Origin: an uncultured Lachnospiraceae bacterium
GTDB taxonomy: Bacteria > Bacillota > Clostridia > Lachnospirales > Lachnospiraceae
Length of the DNA: 64,000 nt
NCBI GenBank assembly: GCA_946628415.1
Contig: CAMOWK010000003.1
Span: 62,001-126,000, forward strand
Direction: 5' to 3'
Shown: positions 29,654-38,708 of the stretch, one piece after another
How positions within the stretch are numbered: position 1 is the stretch's first letter
Layout: every line of letters begins with the position of its first letter
Program-made: the position numbers and the translations under genes
Notes under the pieces: model-generated
Seen by the model: only the letters and a program-made list of their open reading frames with translations
What the model was told of the DNA's origin: nothing
Databases searched by the model: none

Positions 29654-30634
29654 ATGGGATTTTTTCAAAAATTAAAAGAAGGACTTTCCAAAACCAGAGA
29701 GAGCATTTCAAATGTATTTAAGGTTTCCGAAATTGATGATGATTTCTACGATCAGCTTGAAGAAACACTTATCATGTCTGATATGGGTTTTGAAACGACG
29801 GAAAAAGTCATTGATGATGTTAAGGAACAGGTTAAGAAGTTTCATATTAAGGATGCCAAGGAATGTCGTGAGCTTATCATTAATAATCTCAGGGATCAGA
29901 TGAATGTTGATGACAGTGCATACGATTTTGAAGATAAAAAGACAGTTGTTCTTGTTATCGGTGTCAATGGCGTAGGCAAGACTACATCCATAGGAAAGCT
30001 TGCTGCTCAGTATAGGAACAGAGGTAAGAAAGTGCTTATAGCTGCCGCAGATACATTCAGAGCTGCTGCTATAGATCAGCTAAAGACATGGGCTGAAAGG
30101 GCAATGGTTGATATTATTGCCGGAAATGAAGGTTCGGATCCTTCTGCTGTTGTATATGATGCGGTTTCAGCCATGAAGGCTAGAAATACGGACATACTTC
30201 TTATAGATACAGCAGGACGTCTTCATAATAAGAAAAATCTTATGGACGAGCTTGGAAAGATGAGAAGGATTATAAGCAGAGATTACCCTGAGGTGAATGT
30301 TGAAACACTTATTGTTCTTGATGGTTCAACAGGGCAGAATGCTCTTCAGCAGGCAAGAGAGTTTGGCAATGTGACAGAAATTAACGGTATAATCCTTACC
30401 AAACTTGATGGAACAGCTAAAGGTGGTGTTGCAATCGCCATTGAAGCAGAACTTTCAGTGCCTGTTAAGTATATCGGTGTAGGTGAAAAGATTGATGATC
30501 TGCAAAGGTTTGATCCGGGTGATTATATAACAGCTCTTTTTGCTGACTTTACTCTCGATTCTGATATGGACCGAATAGTAAATGCAAATTATGAAGAGAT
30601 CCCGAGGGATGATGATCTTTTTGATATTGAATGA
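29654..30634 (+). CDS. ftsY: Signal recognition particle receptor FtsY
   Basis: This 326-residue SRP-type GTPase has an NG core with G1 GVNGVGKTTSIGKLA near residue 103, DTFRAAAIDQLKTWAER, G3 DTAGRLHNK and G4 TKLDGTAKGG. It docks SRP-ribosome complexes at the membrane for co-translational insertion. The acidic A domain of E. coli FtsY is absent; a short N-terminal helix (MGFFQKLKEGLSKTR) probably mediates membrane contact, as in other Gram-positives. The gene follows AGGAGG. Confidence 0.97.
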   Translation: MGFFQKLKEGLSKTRESISNVFKVSEIDDDFYDQLEETLIMSDMGFETTEKVIDDVKEQVKKFHIKDAKECRELIINNLRDQMNVDDSAYDFEDKKTVVLVIGVNGVGKTTSIGKLAAQYRNRGKKVLIAAADTFRAAAIDQLKTWAERAMVDIIAGNEGSDPSAVVYDAVSAMKARNTDILLIDTAGRLHNKKNLMDELGKMRRIISRDYPEVNVETLIVLDGSTGQNALQQAREFGNVTEINGIILTKLDGTAKGGVAIAIEAELSVPVKYIGVGEKIDDLQRFDPGDYITALFADFTLDSDMDRIVNANYEEIPRDDDLFDIE

Positions 30635-30646
30635 TTTATATATTAC

Positions 30647-30686
30647 GATTTATTTAAATATCGATGTGTATGATATTTAATAAATC
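30647..30686. repeat. Long AT-rich inverted repeat after ftsY
   Basis: A 16-base left arm at 30647-30662 pairs with a 15-base right arm at 30672-30686 around a nine-base loop. Only one bulged base breaks the pairing. There is no T-run after it, so it is not a textbook terminator. It may protect the 3' end of the smc-ftsY transcript. Confidence 0.6.
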
Positions 30687-30721
30687 TGAATACTGATGTT
30701 TGTATAGAAATGGAAAAAAAT

Positions 30722-31945
30722 ATGGATAAGATTACTATCGAAAAATGTGAGCAGGCTTATGAGATTGTATCTAAAGTGGCTCAGAAAACGGGACTGGTTG
30801 AAAGTGAGTTTCTTTCAAAACAGACCGGAAACAAGGTTTATCTTAAACCTGAAAATATGCAGGTTACAGGTGCTTATAAGATAAGAGGTGCATATTATAA
30901 GATAAGTCAGCTTTCTGATGAAGAGAGAAAAAGAGGACTTATTACTGCATCTGCCGGAAATCACGCTCAGGGCGTTGCTTATGCTGCAAGAGAGTTTGGA
31001 GCCAAGGCTGTTATAGTTATGCCTGTTACAACTCCTCTGATCAAGGTAAACAGGACTAAAGCTTACGGTGCAGAAGTTATTCTTTACGGTAATGTTTATG
31101 ATGAATCCTGTGAGCATGCACTTAAACTTGCTGAAGAGAATGGATATACATTCATTCATCCTTTTGATGACCTTGAAGTTGCAACAGGTCAGTCTACCGT
31201 TGCAATGGAGATAATTAAGGAACTTCCTTTTGTTGATACAATTCTTGTACCGATAGGTGGAGGCGGACTGGCGACCGGAGTTTCTACTCTTGCAAAGATG
31301 CTTAATCCCAAGATTAAGGTTATAGGTGTTGAACCTGCGGGTGCCAATTGTATGCAGCTGTCACTTGAAAAGGGTAAAGTTACAACTCTTTCCGGCGTTA
31401 ACACAATAGCTGACGGTACTGCCGTAAAGACTCCGGGAGAAAAGATTTTCCCTTACATACAGGAAAACCTTGATGAGATTATCACTGTAGAAGACAGTGA
31501 GCTTATCGTTTCATTTCTTGATATAATTGAAAATCATAAGATGATAGTTGAGAACAGCGGGCTTCTTACTGTAGCTGCTCTTAAGCATCTTGAACCTGCC
31601 GGCAAGAAGGTTGTTTCAATTCTTTCCGGCGGTAATATGGATGTTATTACACTTTCATCTGTTGTTCAGCATGGACTTATTGCGAGAAGTCGTATATTTA
31701 CCGTTTCTGTGCTTCTGCCTGATCTTCCGGGACAGCTTGTAAAGGTCTCAAGTCTTATAGCGGAAAAGAACGGAAATATAATCGAGCTTGAGCATAATCA
31801 GTTTGTATCACTTAACAGAAATGCCGCGGTTGAACTGGTTATTACTATCGAAGCATTTGGTCCTGAACATAAGGAAGAAATCATGAAGGTTCTTTCGGAA
31901 AACGGTTACAGACCTATTGATAAGAGCCCTAAAGCAAAAATATAG
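30722..31945 (+). CDS. ilvA: Threonine ammonia-lyase (catabolic type with ACT domain)
   Basis: The product (407 residues) is a PLP enzyme that deaminates threonine to 2-oxobutanoate, a precursor of isoleucine or propionate. The PLP lysine lies in GAYKIRGAYYK, with SAGNHAQGVAYAA and the phosphate-binding PIGGGGLATG. An ACT-like domain occupies the last 80 residues (SVLLPDLPGQLVKVSSLIAE). An in-frame ATG at 30710 also exists; neither has a strong binding site, and I prefer 30722 by family length. Anabolic or catabolic use cannot be decided from sequence alone. Confidence 0.87.
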   Translation: MDKITIEKCEQAYEIVSKVAQKTGLVESEFLSKQTGNKVYLKPENMQVTGAYKIRGAYYKISQLSDEERKRGLITASAGNHAQGVAYAAREFGAKAVIVMPVTTPLIKVNRTKAYGAEVILYGNVYDESCEHALKLAEENGYTFIHPFDDLEVATGQSTVAMEIIKELPFVDTILVPIGGGGLATGVSTLAKMLNPKIKVIGVEPAGANCMQLSLEKGKVTTLSGVNTIADGTAVKTPGEKIFPYIQENLDEIITVEDSELIVSFLDIIENHKMIVENSGLLTVAALKHLEPAGKKVVSILSGGNMDVITLSSVVQHGLIARSRIFTVSVLLPDLPGQLVKVSSLIAEKNGNIIELEHNQFVSLNRNAAVELVITIEAFGPEHKEEIMKVLSENGYRPIDKSPKAKI

Positions 31946-31961
31946 ATACGGAGATGTCCGG

Positions 31962-32759
31962 TTGAAGATGATGAATATAGCATCGGGAAGCAGTGGCAAC
32001 TGTACATTTATAGGTACGGATGATGGCTCGCTTCTTATAGATGCTGGAATTAGTATGAAAAGAATCGAAGAGGGACTTAATACTGCATCTATGACCCTTA
32101 GAGACATAGATGCAATATTTATTACTCACGAGCATACAGATCATATAAAAGGTCTTAAAGCTGTCAGCAGAAAATACGAGATACCGATATATCTGACAGG
32201 CGGTACATATAATGCTATGAAATACATTTCCAATGTACGTGATATCGACGATGAACTGTTTTCGGTAATAGGTTCCGACTCAGAAGTTGCTATAAGAGAT
32301 ATGGTTGTCAGAAGTAAGTCTATATCTCATGATGCTGCAGAACCTGTGTGTTACAGTGTGACTGATGGAAAGAAGAAGGTTTCTGTAGCGACTGATCTGG
32401 GAATGTATGATGCTTCCACAGTAGAGTTTCTGTATGACTCGGATATGATGCTCCTTGAGGCAAATCACGACGTCCGTATGCTTGAAACAGGGCCTTATCC
32501 TTATCATTTAAAGAAAAGGATACTTGGCAGTAAAGGGCATCTTTCAAATGAATCGTGCGGGAAGATGTTACTCGAACTTTTACATCCTCATGTAAAAAAA
32601 GTCATGCTGGGGCATCTTAGCAGGGAGAATAATTTTCCTGAACTGGCATTTGAATCTGTTAAAAATGAAGTGCTTGAAAGCCCGTTTATCGATGATGTGA
32701 GAGATATAGGTCTATCTGTTGCAAAAAGAGACATGTGCAGTGGCATTTTTGAGTGCTGA
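31962..32759 (+). CDS. YycJ/WalJ-like metallo-beta-lactamase-fold hydrolase
   Basis: The product (265 residues) begins MKMMNIASGSSGNCTFIG and has the metal motif FITHEHTDHIKGLKAV, both typical of YycJ-type proteins. These are MBL-fold phosphodiesterase/nuclease-like enzymes linked to cell wall and DNA metabolism. The TTG at 31962 has GGAG eight bases upstream, clears the end of the previous gene, and matches the family's start. In bacilli yycJ sits with the walRK two-component genes; none is here. Confidence 0.85.
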   Translation: MKMMNIASGSSGNCTFIGTDDGSLLIDAGISMKRIEEGLNTASMTLRDIDAIFITHEHTDHIKGLKAVSRKYEIPIYLTGGTYNAMKYISNVRDIDDELFSVIGSDSEVAIRDMVVRSKSISHDAAEPVCYSVTDGKKKVSVATDLGMYDASTVEFLYDSDMMLLEANHDVRMLETGPYPYHLKKRILGSKGHLSNESCGKMLLELLHPHVKKVMLGHLSRENNFPELAFESVKNEVLESPFIDDVRDIGLSVAKRDMCSGIFEC

Positions 32760-32779
32760 TATATATAATGCTTTTACCC

Positions 32780-32799
32780 TATGTAAATGCATTTACATA
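32780..32799. promoter_or_regulatory. Perfect 20-base palindrome upstream of the ACT gene (operator candidate)
   Basis: TATGTAAATGCATTTACATA is a perfect palindrome. A TATAAT at 32764-32769 lies just upstream, though its -35 is poor, so a repressor bound here would cover the first transcribed bases. It lies 35 bases before the ACT-domain gene. Confidence 0.5.
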
Positions 32800-32833
32800 A
32801 ATATAATTTATCAATATTGAAAGGGTGTTTGAT

Positions 32834-33106
32834 ATGAACAGAACCATTATAACTGTTATAGGAAAAGATACTGTAGGTATTATAGCAAAGGTGTGCAATT
32901 ACCTTGCCGGGAACAATATCAATATTCTTGATATTACCCAGACTACCATGCAGGGATATTTCAATATGATGATGCTTGTTGATACAGCTGCTACAGTTAA
33001 ATCTCATGACGAGATAGCATCTGAACTTAGCAGTCTTGGTCATGAGATAGGTGTTGAGATTAAGACTCAGAAAGAAGAAATCTTCAACATGATGCATCGT
33101 ATTTAA
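32834..33106 (+). CDS. ACT-domain protein (UPF0237)
   Basis: This 90-residue protein is a single ACT domain: [19 protein letters not shown] followed by [23 protein letters not shown] domains usually bind small regulatory ligands such as amino acids. The ATG at 32834 follows AAAGGG with eight bases between; the in-frame GTG at 32825 is too close. It is paired with the UPF0210 gene 11 bases downstream, an association seen widely in Firmicutes. Ligand and role are unknown. Confidence 0.88.
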   Translation: MNRTIITVIGKDTVGIIAKVCNYLAGNNINILDITQTTMQGYFNMMMLVDTAATVKSHDEIASELSSLGHEIGVEIKTQKEEIFNMMHRI

Positions 33107-33117
33107 GGAGGGTTCTC

Positions 33118-34482
33118 ATGATAACATTAAACGAAGTCTTAGAGACCAATGAAATGGTCCGCAAGATGAATCTGGATGTAAGAACTATAACCATGGGGAT
33201 AAGCCTTCTTGATTGTGTTGGTTCTGATCTGAAATCTACTTGTGATAATATTTACAAAAAGATTACTGAAAGTGCGAAAGATCTCGTTGCTACCGGAAAT
33301 GAAATATCAAAGATGTACGGGATTCCGATAGTGCATAAGAGAATATCTGTTACGCCTATTGCTTTAGTCGGCGGATCGGTATGTAAAAGCCCTCTTGATT
33401 TTGCGATGATAGCAAAGACACTTGATGCGGCTGCCGAGAAAGTAGGGGTAAATTTTATCGGTGGTTATTCGGCACTGGTTTCAAAAGGAATGACCGAAGC
33501 TGACAAAATGCTTATAGAATCTATCCCTGAGGCACTTGCCGGTACAAATCTTGTCTGCAGTTCGGTTAACTGTGGTTCGACTAAGACCGGAATAGATATG
33601 GACGCAATAAAGCTCATAGGTGAAAAGATAAAGGAAACAGCTGAGCTTACTAAGGAAAATGATTCCATCGGATGTGCCAAGTTTGTGTGTTTCTGTAATG
33701 CTCCTGATGATAATCCATTTATGGCAGGGGCATTTCACGGAGTTACTGAAGGCGACCGGGTTATAAATGTTGGAGTCAGCGGGCCGGGTGTTGTAAAGTC
33801 CGTCCTTGAGGGGATGGAGAAAGCATCATTTGAAGAGCTTTGCGAAACCATTAAAAAGACAGCCTTTAAGATCACACGAGTTGGTCAGCTGGTTGCAAAA
33901 GAGGCATCAAAGAGACTTGGAGTTCCGTTTGGTATAGTCGATCTGTCTCTTGCTCCTACGCCTGCAGTAGGAGATTCGGTTGCTGATATTCTCTGTGAAA
34001 TAGGCCTTGAATATGCAGGTGCACCCGGAACAACTGCTGCGCTTGCACTGCTTAATGATCAGGTGAAAAAAGGCGGAATTATGGCTTCATCTTACGTAGG
34101 AGGATTGTCTGGTGCATTTATTCCTGTTTCCGAGGATCAGGGTATGATAGATGCCGTTAATGCAGATGCGCTTACCATAGAGAAGCTTGAAGCGATGACA
34201 TGTGTATGCTCTGTAGGACTTGACATGATCGCAATTCCGGGAGATACAAAAGCCACGACAATTTCAGGTATCATTGCCGATGAAATGGCTATAGGTATGA
34301 TAAATCAGAAAACTACAGCTGTAAGAATCATTCCGGTTATAGGAAAGTCAGTCGGTGATACTGTAGAGTTCGGCGGACTTCTCGGAAGTGCTCCGATAAT
34401 GAAAGTAAATCCATATTCATGTGATGTATTTGTAAACAGAAAAGGGCGTATACCGGCTCCGGTACACAGCTTTAAGAATTAA
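33118..34482 (+). CDS. UPF0210/DUF711 (PFL-family) protein
   Basis: This 454-residue protein matches the DUF711 family: it has [20 protein letters not shown] near the start, [18 protein letters not shown] in the middle, and [18 protein letters not shown] at the end. Members are distantly related to pyruvate formate-lyase folds, but I see no glycyl-radical RVxGY loop, so a radical enzyme is not supported. Function is unknown. It is probably co-expressed with the ACT protein just upstream, which may regulate it. Confidence 0.85.
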   Translation: MITLNEVLETNEMVRKMNLDVRTITMGISLLDCVGSDLKSTCDNIYKKITESAKDLVATGNEISKMYGIPIVHKRISVTPIALVGGSVCKSPLDFAMIAKTLDAAAEKVGVNFIGGYSALVSKGMTEADKMLIESIPEALAGTNLVCSSVNCGSTKTGIDMDAIKLIGEKIKETAELTKENDSIGCAKFVCFCNAPDDNPFMAGAFHGVTEGDRVINVGVSGPGVVKSVLEGMEKASFEELCETIKKTAFKITRVGQLVAKEASKRLGVPFGIVDLSLAPTPAVGDSVADILCEIGLEYAGAPGTTAALALLNDQVKKGGIMASSYVGGLSGAFIPVSEDQGMIDAVNADALTIEKLEAMTCVCSVGLDMIAIPGDTKATTISGIIADEMAIGMINQKTTAVRIIPVIGKSVGDTVEFGGLLGSAPIMKVNPYSCDVFVNRKGRIPAPVHSFKN

Positions 34483-34498
34483 AATAGTGAGGTTTAAC

Positions 34499-36361
34499 AT
34501 GTCAGAACTTTTCCTGTCTGATGAAATTCTGATGTCAGTAGAAAAACCGTCGAGATACATCGGTCATGAGATAAACATGGTTGAGAAAGATATAAATAAC
34601 GTAGATATAAGGTTTGCGCTCTGCTTTCCTGATGTTTATGAAATCGGTATGTCTTATCTCGGTATACAGATTCTCTATGATATGTTTAATAAGAGAAATG
34701 ATACATATTGTGAGAGAGTGTATTCTCCATGGCCTGATCTTGACAAAAAACTAAGAGAAGAGGATATCCCTCTTTTTACACTTGAAAGTCAGTCTCCTGT
34801 CAGGGATGCTGACTTTTTGGGTATTACAATTCAATATGAAATGTGTTATACAAACATACTTCAGGTGATCGAACTCTCGAAGATTCCGCTTTTTAGTAAG
34901 GATAGAACTAAAGCAGACCCTATAGTTATAGGCGGCGGGCCGTGTACTTATAATCCGGAACCTATAGCTGACTTTTTTGATATGTTCTATATAGGTGAGG
35001 GAGAAGTCAGTTATGATAAGCTTTTTGACTTATATAAGAGATATAAGAAAACTGATATGACGCGGGAAGAGTTCCTTCATGAGGCTGCAAAGCTGGATGG
35101 TATATATGTACCTTCAATGTTTGAAGTCACGTATAATGATGACGGAACCATTTACTCTTACGAAACAAAGTATGACGATATTCCAAAGAGAGTTAAAAAG
35201 GTTATAGTGACTGATTTTAACAGTGTTCCTTATCCTCTTAAGCCTGTTGTACCTTATCTTAGAGCGACACAGGACAGAGTAGTGCTTGAAGTTATGCGCG
35301 GGTGTATAAGAGGCTGCAGATTCTGCCAGGCAGGAATGATCTACAGACCAACACGTATGAAAAAAGCTTCCATGCTCATGGAATATGCAGATACTCTTGT
35401 TAAGAATACAGGCTATGATGAGATAAGCCTAAGCTCACTTTCTACAAGTGATTACGATGAACTTCCTGAGCTTATCAATTATCTTATAGATAATTTCAAA
35501 GATAAACATATAAATGTATCACTTCCTTCACTTAGAATCGATGCATTTTCGCTTGATGTAATGAGTAAGGTTCAGGATATAAGAAAGGTATCGCTTACAT
35601 TTGCACCGGAAGCCGGCTCGCAAAGGCTTAGGGATGTTATAAACAAGGGACTTACAGAGGAGGTTATTCTGTCCGGTGCGAAGCAGGCTTTCAGCGGTGG
35701 ATGGAATAAGGTCAAACTATATTTCATGATGGGGCTTCCGACGGAAACACTGGAAGATGTCGAGGGGATTGCGACACTTTCTGAAAAGATCACCGAGCTA
35801 TACTTTGAGACTGTACCTAAGGAGGAAAGAGTAGGTTCTGTCCAGATTACTGCATCAGCCGCATACTTTGTTCCGAAACCTTTTACCCCTTTTCAATGGG
35901 CGCCTATGTTAGACCGTGCAACCTATCTTGAACATGCATATCATGTAAAAGATACTATCAATCAGCAGCTTAACAAGAAGAGAATTAAGTTCGCTTATCA
36001 CGATGAGGATATTTCGATAATTGAGGCGGTATTTGCAAGAGGTGACAGAAGACTTTCACGACTTATCCTTGATGTATATAAAAAAGGACAGATATTTGAT
36101 GCATGGACAGAATTCTTCCATATGGAGAATTATCTTACAGCTTTTGAAGAAGATGGTATCGATCCTAAGTTTTATACAGAAAGAGAAAGAGATATAGACG
36201 AAGTATTCCCTTGGGATCATATTGATGCGGGAGTCTCAAAGCAATTCCTTAAAAATGAATGGCTTAGGGCTAAGGAAGGAAAGATTACCGAAAACTGCCG
36301 GGATAAATGTAACGGCTGCGGTGCAGCTTCATTCGGCTGTGGAATATGTTTTAAAAAGTAG
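34499..36361 (+). CDS. TIGR03960-type B12-binding-like radical SAM protein
   Basis: The product (620 residues) has an N-terminal region resembling a cobalamin-binding domain (PDVYEIGMSYLGIQILYDM) and a radical SAM core with the 4Fe-4S motif RGCIRGCRFCQAG (Cys-x3-Cys-x2-Cys). A cysteine-rich tail with two CxxC-like pairs (CRDKCNGCG, CGICF) could hold a further metal. The reaction is unknown. It is always linked to the TIGR03936 protein encoded nine bases downstream. I chose ATG 34499 with TGAGGT upstream over GTG 34487, which lies in that binding site. Confidence 0.87.
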   Translation: MSELFLSDEILMSVEKPSRYIGHEINMVEKDINNVDIRFALCFPDVYEIGMSYLGIQILYDMFNKRNDTYCERVYSPWPDLDKKLREEDIPLFTLESQSPVRDADFLGITIQYEMCYTNILQVIELSKIPLFSKDRTKADPIVIGGGPCTYNPEPIADFFDMFYIGEGEVSYDKLFDLYKRYKKTDMTREEFLHEAAKLDGIYVPSMFEVTYNDDGTIYSYETKYDDIPKRVKKVIVTDFNSVPYPLKPVVPYLRATQDRVVLEVMRGCIRGCRFCQAGMIYRPTRMKKASMLMEYADTLVKNTGYDEISLSSLSTSDYDELPELINYLIDNFKDKHINVSLPSLRIDAFSLDVMSKVQDIRKVSLTFAPEAGSQRLRDVINKGLTEEVILSGAKQAFSGGWNKVKLYFMMGLPTETLEDVEGIATLSEKITELYFETVPKEERVGSVQITASAAYFVPKPFTPFQWAPMLDRATYLEHAYHVKDTINQQLNKKRIKFAYHDEDISIIEAVFARGDRRLSRLILDVYKKGQIFDAWTEFFHMENYLTAFEEDGIDPKFYTERERDIDEVFPWDHIDAGVSKQFLKNEWLRAKEGKITENCRDKCNGCGAASFGCGICFKK

Positions 36362-36369
36362 AAGAAAAT

Positions 36370-37128
36370 ATGAGAATAAGAGTAAAATACACAAAAACAG
36401 GACCACTACGTTATATAAGTCATCTTGATCTGATGAGATATTTTCAGAAAGCGATAAACCGTGCAGGGCTTGATATAGCCTACAGTACAGGTATGAGTCC
36501 TCACCAGATTATATCATTTGCAGCGCCCATGCCTGTCATGATGACATCAGAAGGCGAATACTTCGATGCAGAGTTTAATTCGGTAACCACAGCTTCTGAT
36601 ATGGTTCGCCGTTTTAATGAAACAGCATCGCCATTTGCACTTATGAAGGATATAGTAATTCTTCCTGATGATGCAGTTAATTCCATGGCAGCAGTCACGG
36701 CATCCGATTATGTTGTGACATTTACTAAAAGTAAGAGTAATGAAAAAGAAATTGAATCTAAAAATTCGGATAATCCTGATAAAGTATTTACTGAGAATTG
36801 CGTCGCAAATTCAATAATTGATCGTGTGGATAGTGTAAAAGAAATAGACAGCATTGAAATAGTGAAGAAGACCAAGAAGAGTGAGAAAGTGGTAAATATC
36901 AGACCGCTTATCTATGATATAAAGGCTATAGATGACGATAAGATATACATGCTTCTTGCAACCGGTAGTAAAGATAATCTTAAGGCGGAGCTGGTAATGG
37001 AAGCTCTATATAGCATGGCCGGAATTCCATATAACAGATTCGACTTTAATCTTCATAGGCTTGAAACTTATATGACAGACGAAAAAGGGGATTTTAAAAG
37101 CCTGCTTTCGGCAGGGAAAAGCTTTTAA
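36370..37128 (+). CDS. TIGR03936-type radical-SAM-associated protein (DUF2344)
   Basis: The 252-residue product starts MRIRVKYTKTGPLRYISHLD and continues with RYFQKAINRAGLDIAYSTG, the hallmark of the DUF2344 family, which accompanies TIGR03960 radical SAM proteins. A low-complexity, charged segment near residues 120-165 (SKSNEKEIESKNSDN) is poorly conserved in the family. The pair typically precedes an RNase E/G gene, as it does here (37.4 kb). Its biochemical role is not known. Confidence 0.87.
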   Translation: MRIRVKYTKTGPLRYISHLDLMRYFQKAINRAGLDIAYSTGMSPHQIISFAAPMPVMMTSEGEYFDAEFNSVTTASDMVRRFNETASPFALMKDIVILPDDAVNSMAAVTASDYVVTFTKSKSNEKEIESKNSDNPDKVFTENCVANSIIDRVDSVKEIDSIEIVKKTKKSEKVVNIRPLIYDIKAIDDDKIYMLLATGSKDNLKAELVMEALYSMAGIPYNRFDFNLHRLETYMTDEKGDFKSLLSAGKSF

Positions 37129-37167
37129 GGAATTATTGGATAATTTGTATAATTTCGCACCTCAATA

Positions 37168-37196
37168 TTGACAAAAATTACCTCTAATTCTATAAT
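37168..37196 (+). promoter_or_regulatory. Consensus sigma-A promoter before the zinc-ribbon gene
   Basis: TTGACA at 37168-37173 and TATAAT at 37191-37196 are perfect and 17 bases apart. It gives the zinc-ribbon and RNase E/G genes a transcript separate from the radical SAM pair. Confidence 0.88.
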
Positions 37197-37205
37197 ATAA
37201 GCGTG

Positions 37206-37236
37206 AAGGGAATTGTTTCTTTAATATTTCCCTTTT
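37206..37236 (+). promoter_or_regulatory. Leader hairpin with T-run (possible attenuator)
   Basis: AAGGGAA at 37206-37212 pairs with TTCCCTT at 37228-37234 and is followed by T residues. It lies at the very start of the predicted transcript from the promoter at 37168, so it cannot serve an upstream gene from that promoter. It could still terminate read-through from the radical SAM genes. Confidence 0.45.
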
Positions 37237-37269
37237 ATGATTTTCTTGCTAAATGAGGAAGGAGTAGAT

Positions 37270-37419
37270 ATGGGTTTATTTGGTTTTGGTAGTAAGAGCA
37301 CCGAGCTTCAATGCCCGTTCTGTAAGAGCAGAAATGTTTCCACAACTGAATCTGTTGCCGCAAATGGACCAAAATATATATGTTACAACTGCGGAAAGTA
37401 CTTTTCAATGAAGAAGTAA
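37270..37419 (+). CDS. Small zinc-ribbon protein
   Basis: This 49-residue protein begins MGLFGFGSKSTELQCPFC. Two CxxC pairs (CPFC and CYNC, about 21 residues apart) make a zinc-ribbon fold. The ATG at 37270 follows a strong GAGGAAGGAG. It ends 11 bases before the RNase E/G gene, so both are co-transcribed. I do not recognise a named family. A role in RNA binding or as a zinc-ribbon partner of the nuclease is inference from its position only. Confidence 0.75.
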   Translation: MGLFGFGSKSTELQCPFCKSRNVSTTESVAANGPKYICYNCGKYFSMKK

Positions 37420-37430
37420 CGGGGTAATTC

Positions 37431-38666
37431 ATGGAAGCAAGTGTGGTAATAACTAAATATCACGGATGTAAGATGGGTTTTGTGTTTGAAGATATGATTC
37501 TTACCAATACCCATCTTTTTTCTGATGAGAGTAAGGTTGGAAATATATACACTGCAAGAGTTGATAAAAAGATATTAAATATAGATGCTGCTTTCCTTGA
37601 TATTGGGGAAAGTGATCCTGTTTACTACCAGATTTCGGAGTTTAAAAATAGACATATAAAACTGCATGGAAGTAAAAGCGATGACCTGAAAACAGGGGGC
37701 ACTATTCTTGTTATGATAGATAAAGATGCAGCAGGAACTAAGAAAGGCGTTGCAACAGCTGATATATCACTTTCCGGAAATGATGTAATAGTAAATACAA
37801 GTGGCAGCATTGGCGTTTCACATAAGATTAAGGATCCTGAAATAAAAGATTTACTTAAAAAGAGACTTACGGAAGCAGTCTTATCGGTTCCTATAAATAA
37901 TAAAGACATTAACTATGGTGTCATTGCCAGAACTTCATCAGGCAGTAAAGACGTAGAAACAGTTGCAGAGGAGACCATAATATTATTACGTAAACTAGAT
38001 GATATTATTAGCAGGTCAAAATTCTGTACACCCGGTCAGCTTATGTATAAAAAAGAGGATTCTTACGTTTCATTTATTAAAGAAGTGAAAAGAAGATACC
38101 CTGATAAAAGTATTAGTGTATATACGGACGATGCATTTGTATATGATATACTGAAAGATATATATAAGACACCTGATTCAGATTTGTATTCATTCAATAC
38201 TTTAGACAGTATAAATGTATCGCTTTTTACTGATAATTTGACCAACCTTATAAATATATATAATATAGAAAAACAGATGGAAAGAGCGCTTAGCCGTAAA
38301 GTGTATATTAGCTCAGGAGCTGAACTGGTTATTGACAGAACAGAAGCCGCCACGGTTATAGATGTTAATTCATCAAAAGCCATAAAGGGACGTGACAGGG
38401 ATGATTTTATACTTAGTTTAAATATGAAAGCGGCGACAGCTATAGCAAAGGAACTTGTTCTTAGGAATATTTCAGGTATAATCATTATTGATTTTGTAAA
38501 TATGAAAAAAAGTGATGACTATAAGAAACTTATAAATCATCTTAATAATGAAATATCTAAAGATCCGATAAGATGTTCATATGTTGATACAACAGCTCTC
38601 GGACTAGTTGAATTGACAAGGAAAAAGACCAGAAAAAGTTTGTATGAAATCATGAAAAATATTTAA
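37431..38666 (+). CDS. RNase E/G-family ribonuclease lacking the zinc-link
   Basis: The 411-residue product has the family's start, an S1-like RNA-binding region (GNIYTARVDKKILNIDAAFLD, near residue 38), the catalytic aspartates in ATVIDVNSS and GIIIIDFVNM, and ends with LVELTRKKTRKSL. In E. coli-type enzymes a CPxCxG zinc-link follows this segment; here the protein stops after about ten more residues with no cysteine pair. It should cleave single-stranded RNA, but its oligomer may be held together differently. It follows the zinc-ribbon gene by 11 bases. Confidence 0.86.
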   Translation: MEASVVITKYHGCKMGFVFEDMILTNTHLFSDESKVGNIYTARVDKKILNIDAAFLDIGESDPVYYQISEFKNRHIKLHGSKSDDLKTGGTILVMIDKDAAGTKKGVATADISLSGNDVIVNTSGSIGVSHKIKDPEIKDLLKKRLTEAVLSVPINNKDINYGVIARTSSGSKDVETVAEETIILLRKLDDIISRSKFCTPGQLMYKKEDSYVSFIKEVKRRYPDKSISVYTDDAFVYDILKDIYKTPDSDLYSFNTLDSINVSLFTDNLTNLINIYNIEKQMERALSRKVYISSGAELVIDRTEAATVIDVNSSKAIKGRDRDDFILSLNMKAATAIAKELVLRNISGIIIIDFVNMKKSDDYKKLINHLNNEISKDPIRCSYVDTTALGLVELTRKKTRKSLYEIMKNI

Positions 38667-38673
38667 ATTCCAC

Positions 38674-38702
38674 TTGAAATCTGTGTTTTACTGTGCTATT
38701 AT
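38674..38702 (+). promoter_or_regulatory. Promoter of rplS
   Basis: TTGAAA at 38674-38679 and TATTAT at 38697-38702 are 17 bases apart. It lies just after the RNase E/G stop and about 87 bases before rplS. Confidence 0.7.
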
Positions 38703-38708
38703 CTTATA

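Noticed and set aside
32782..32797. CcpA cre site in the palindrome before the ACT gene
   Set aside because: The centre TG-CA and spacing do not match the 14-base cre consensus; left as an unassigned palindrome.
33118..34482. Glycyl-radical enzyme in the UPF0210 protein
   Set aside because: The C-terminal RVxGY loop and the catalytic Cys pair of pyruvate formate-lyase are not present.
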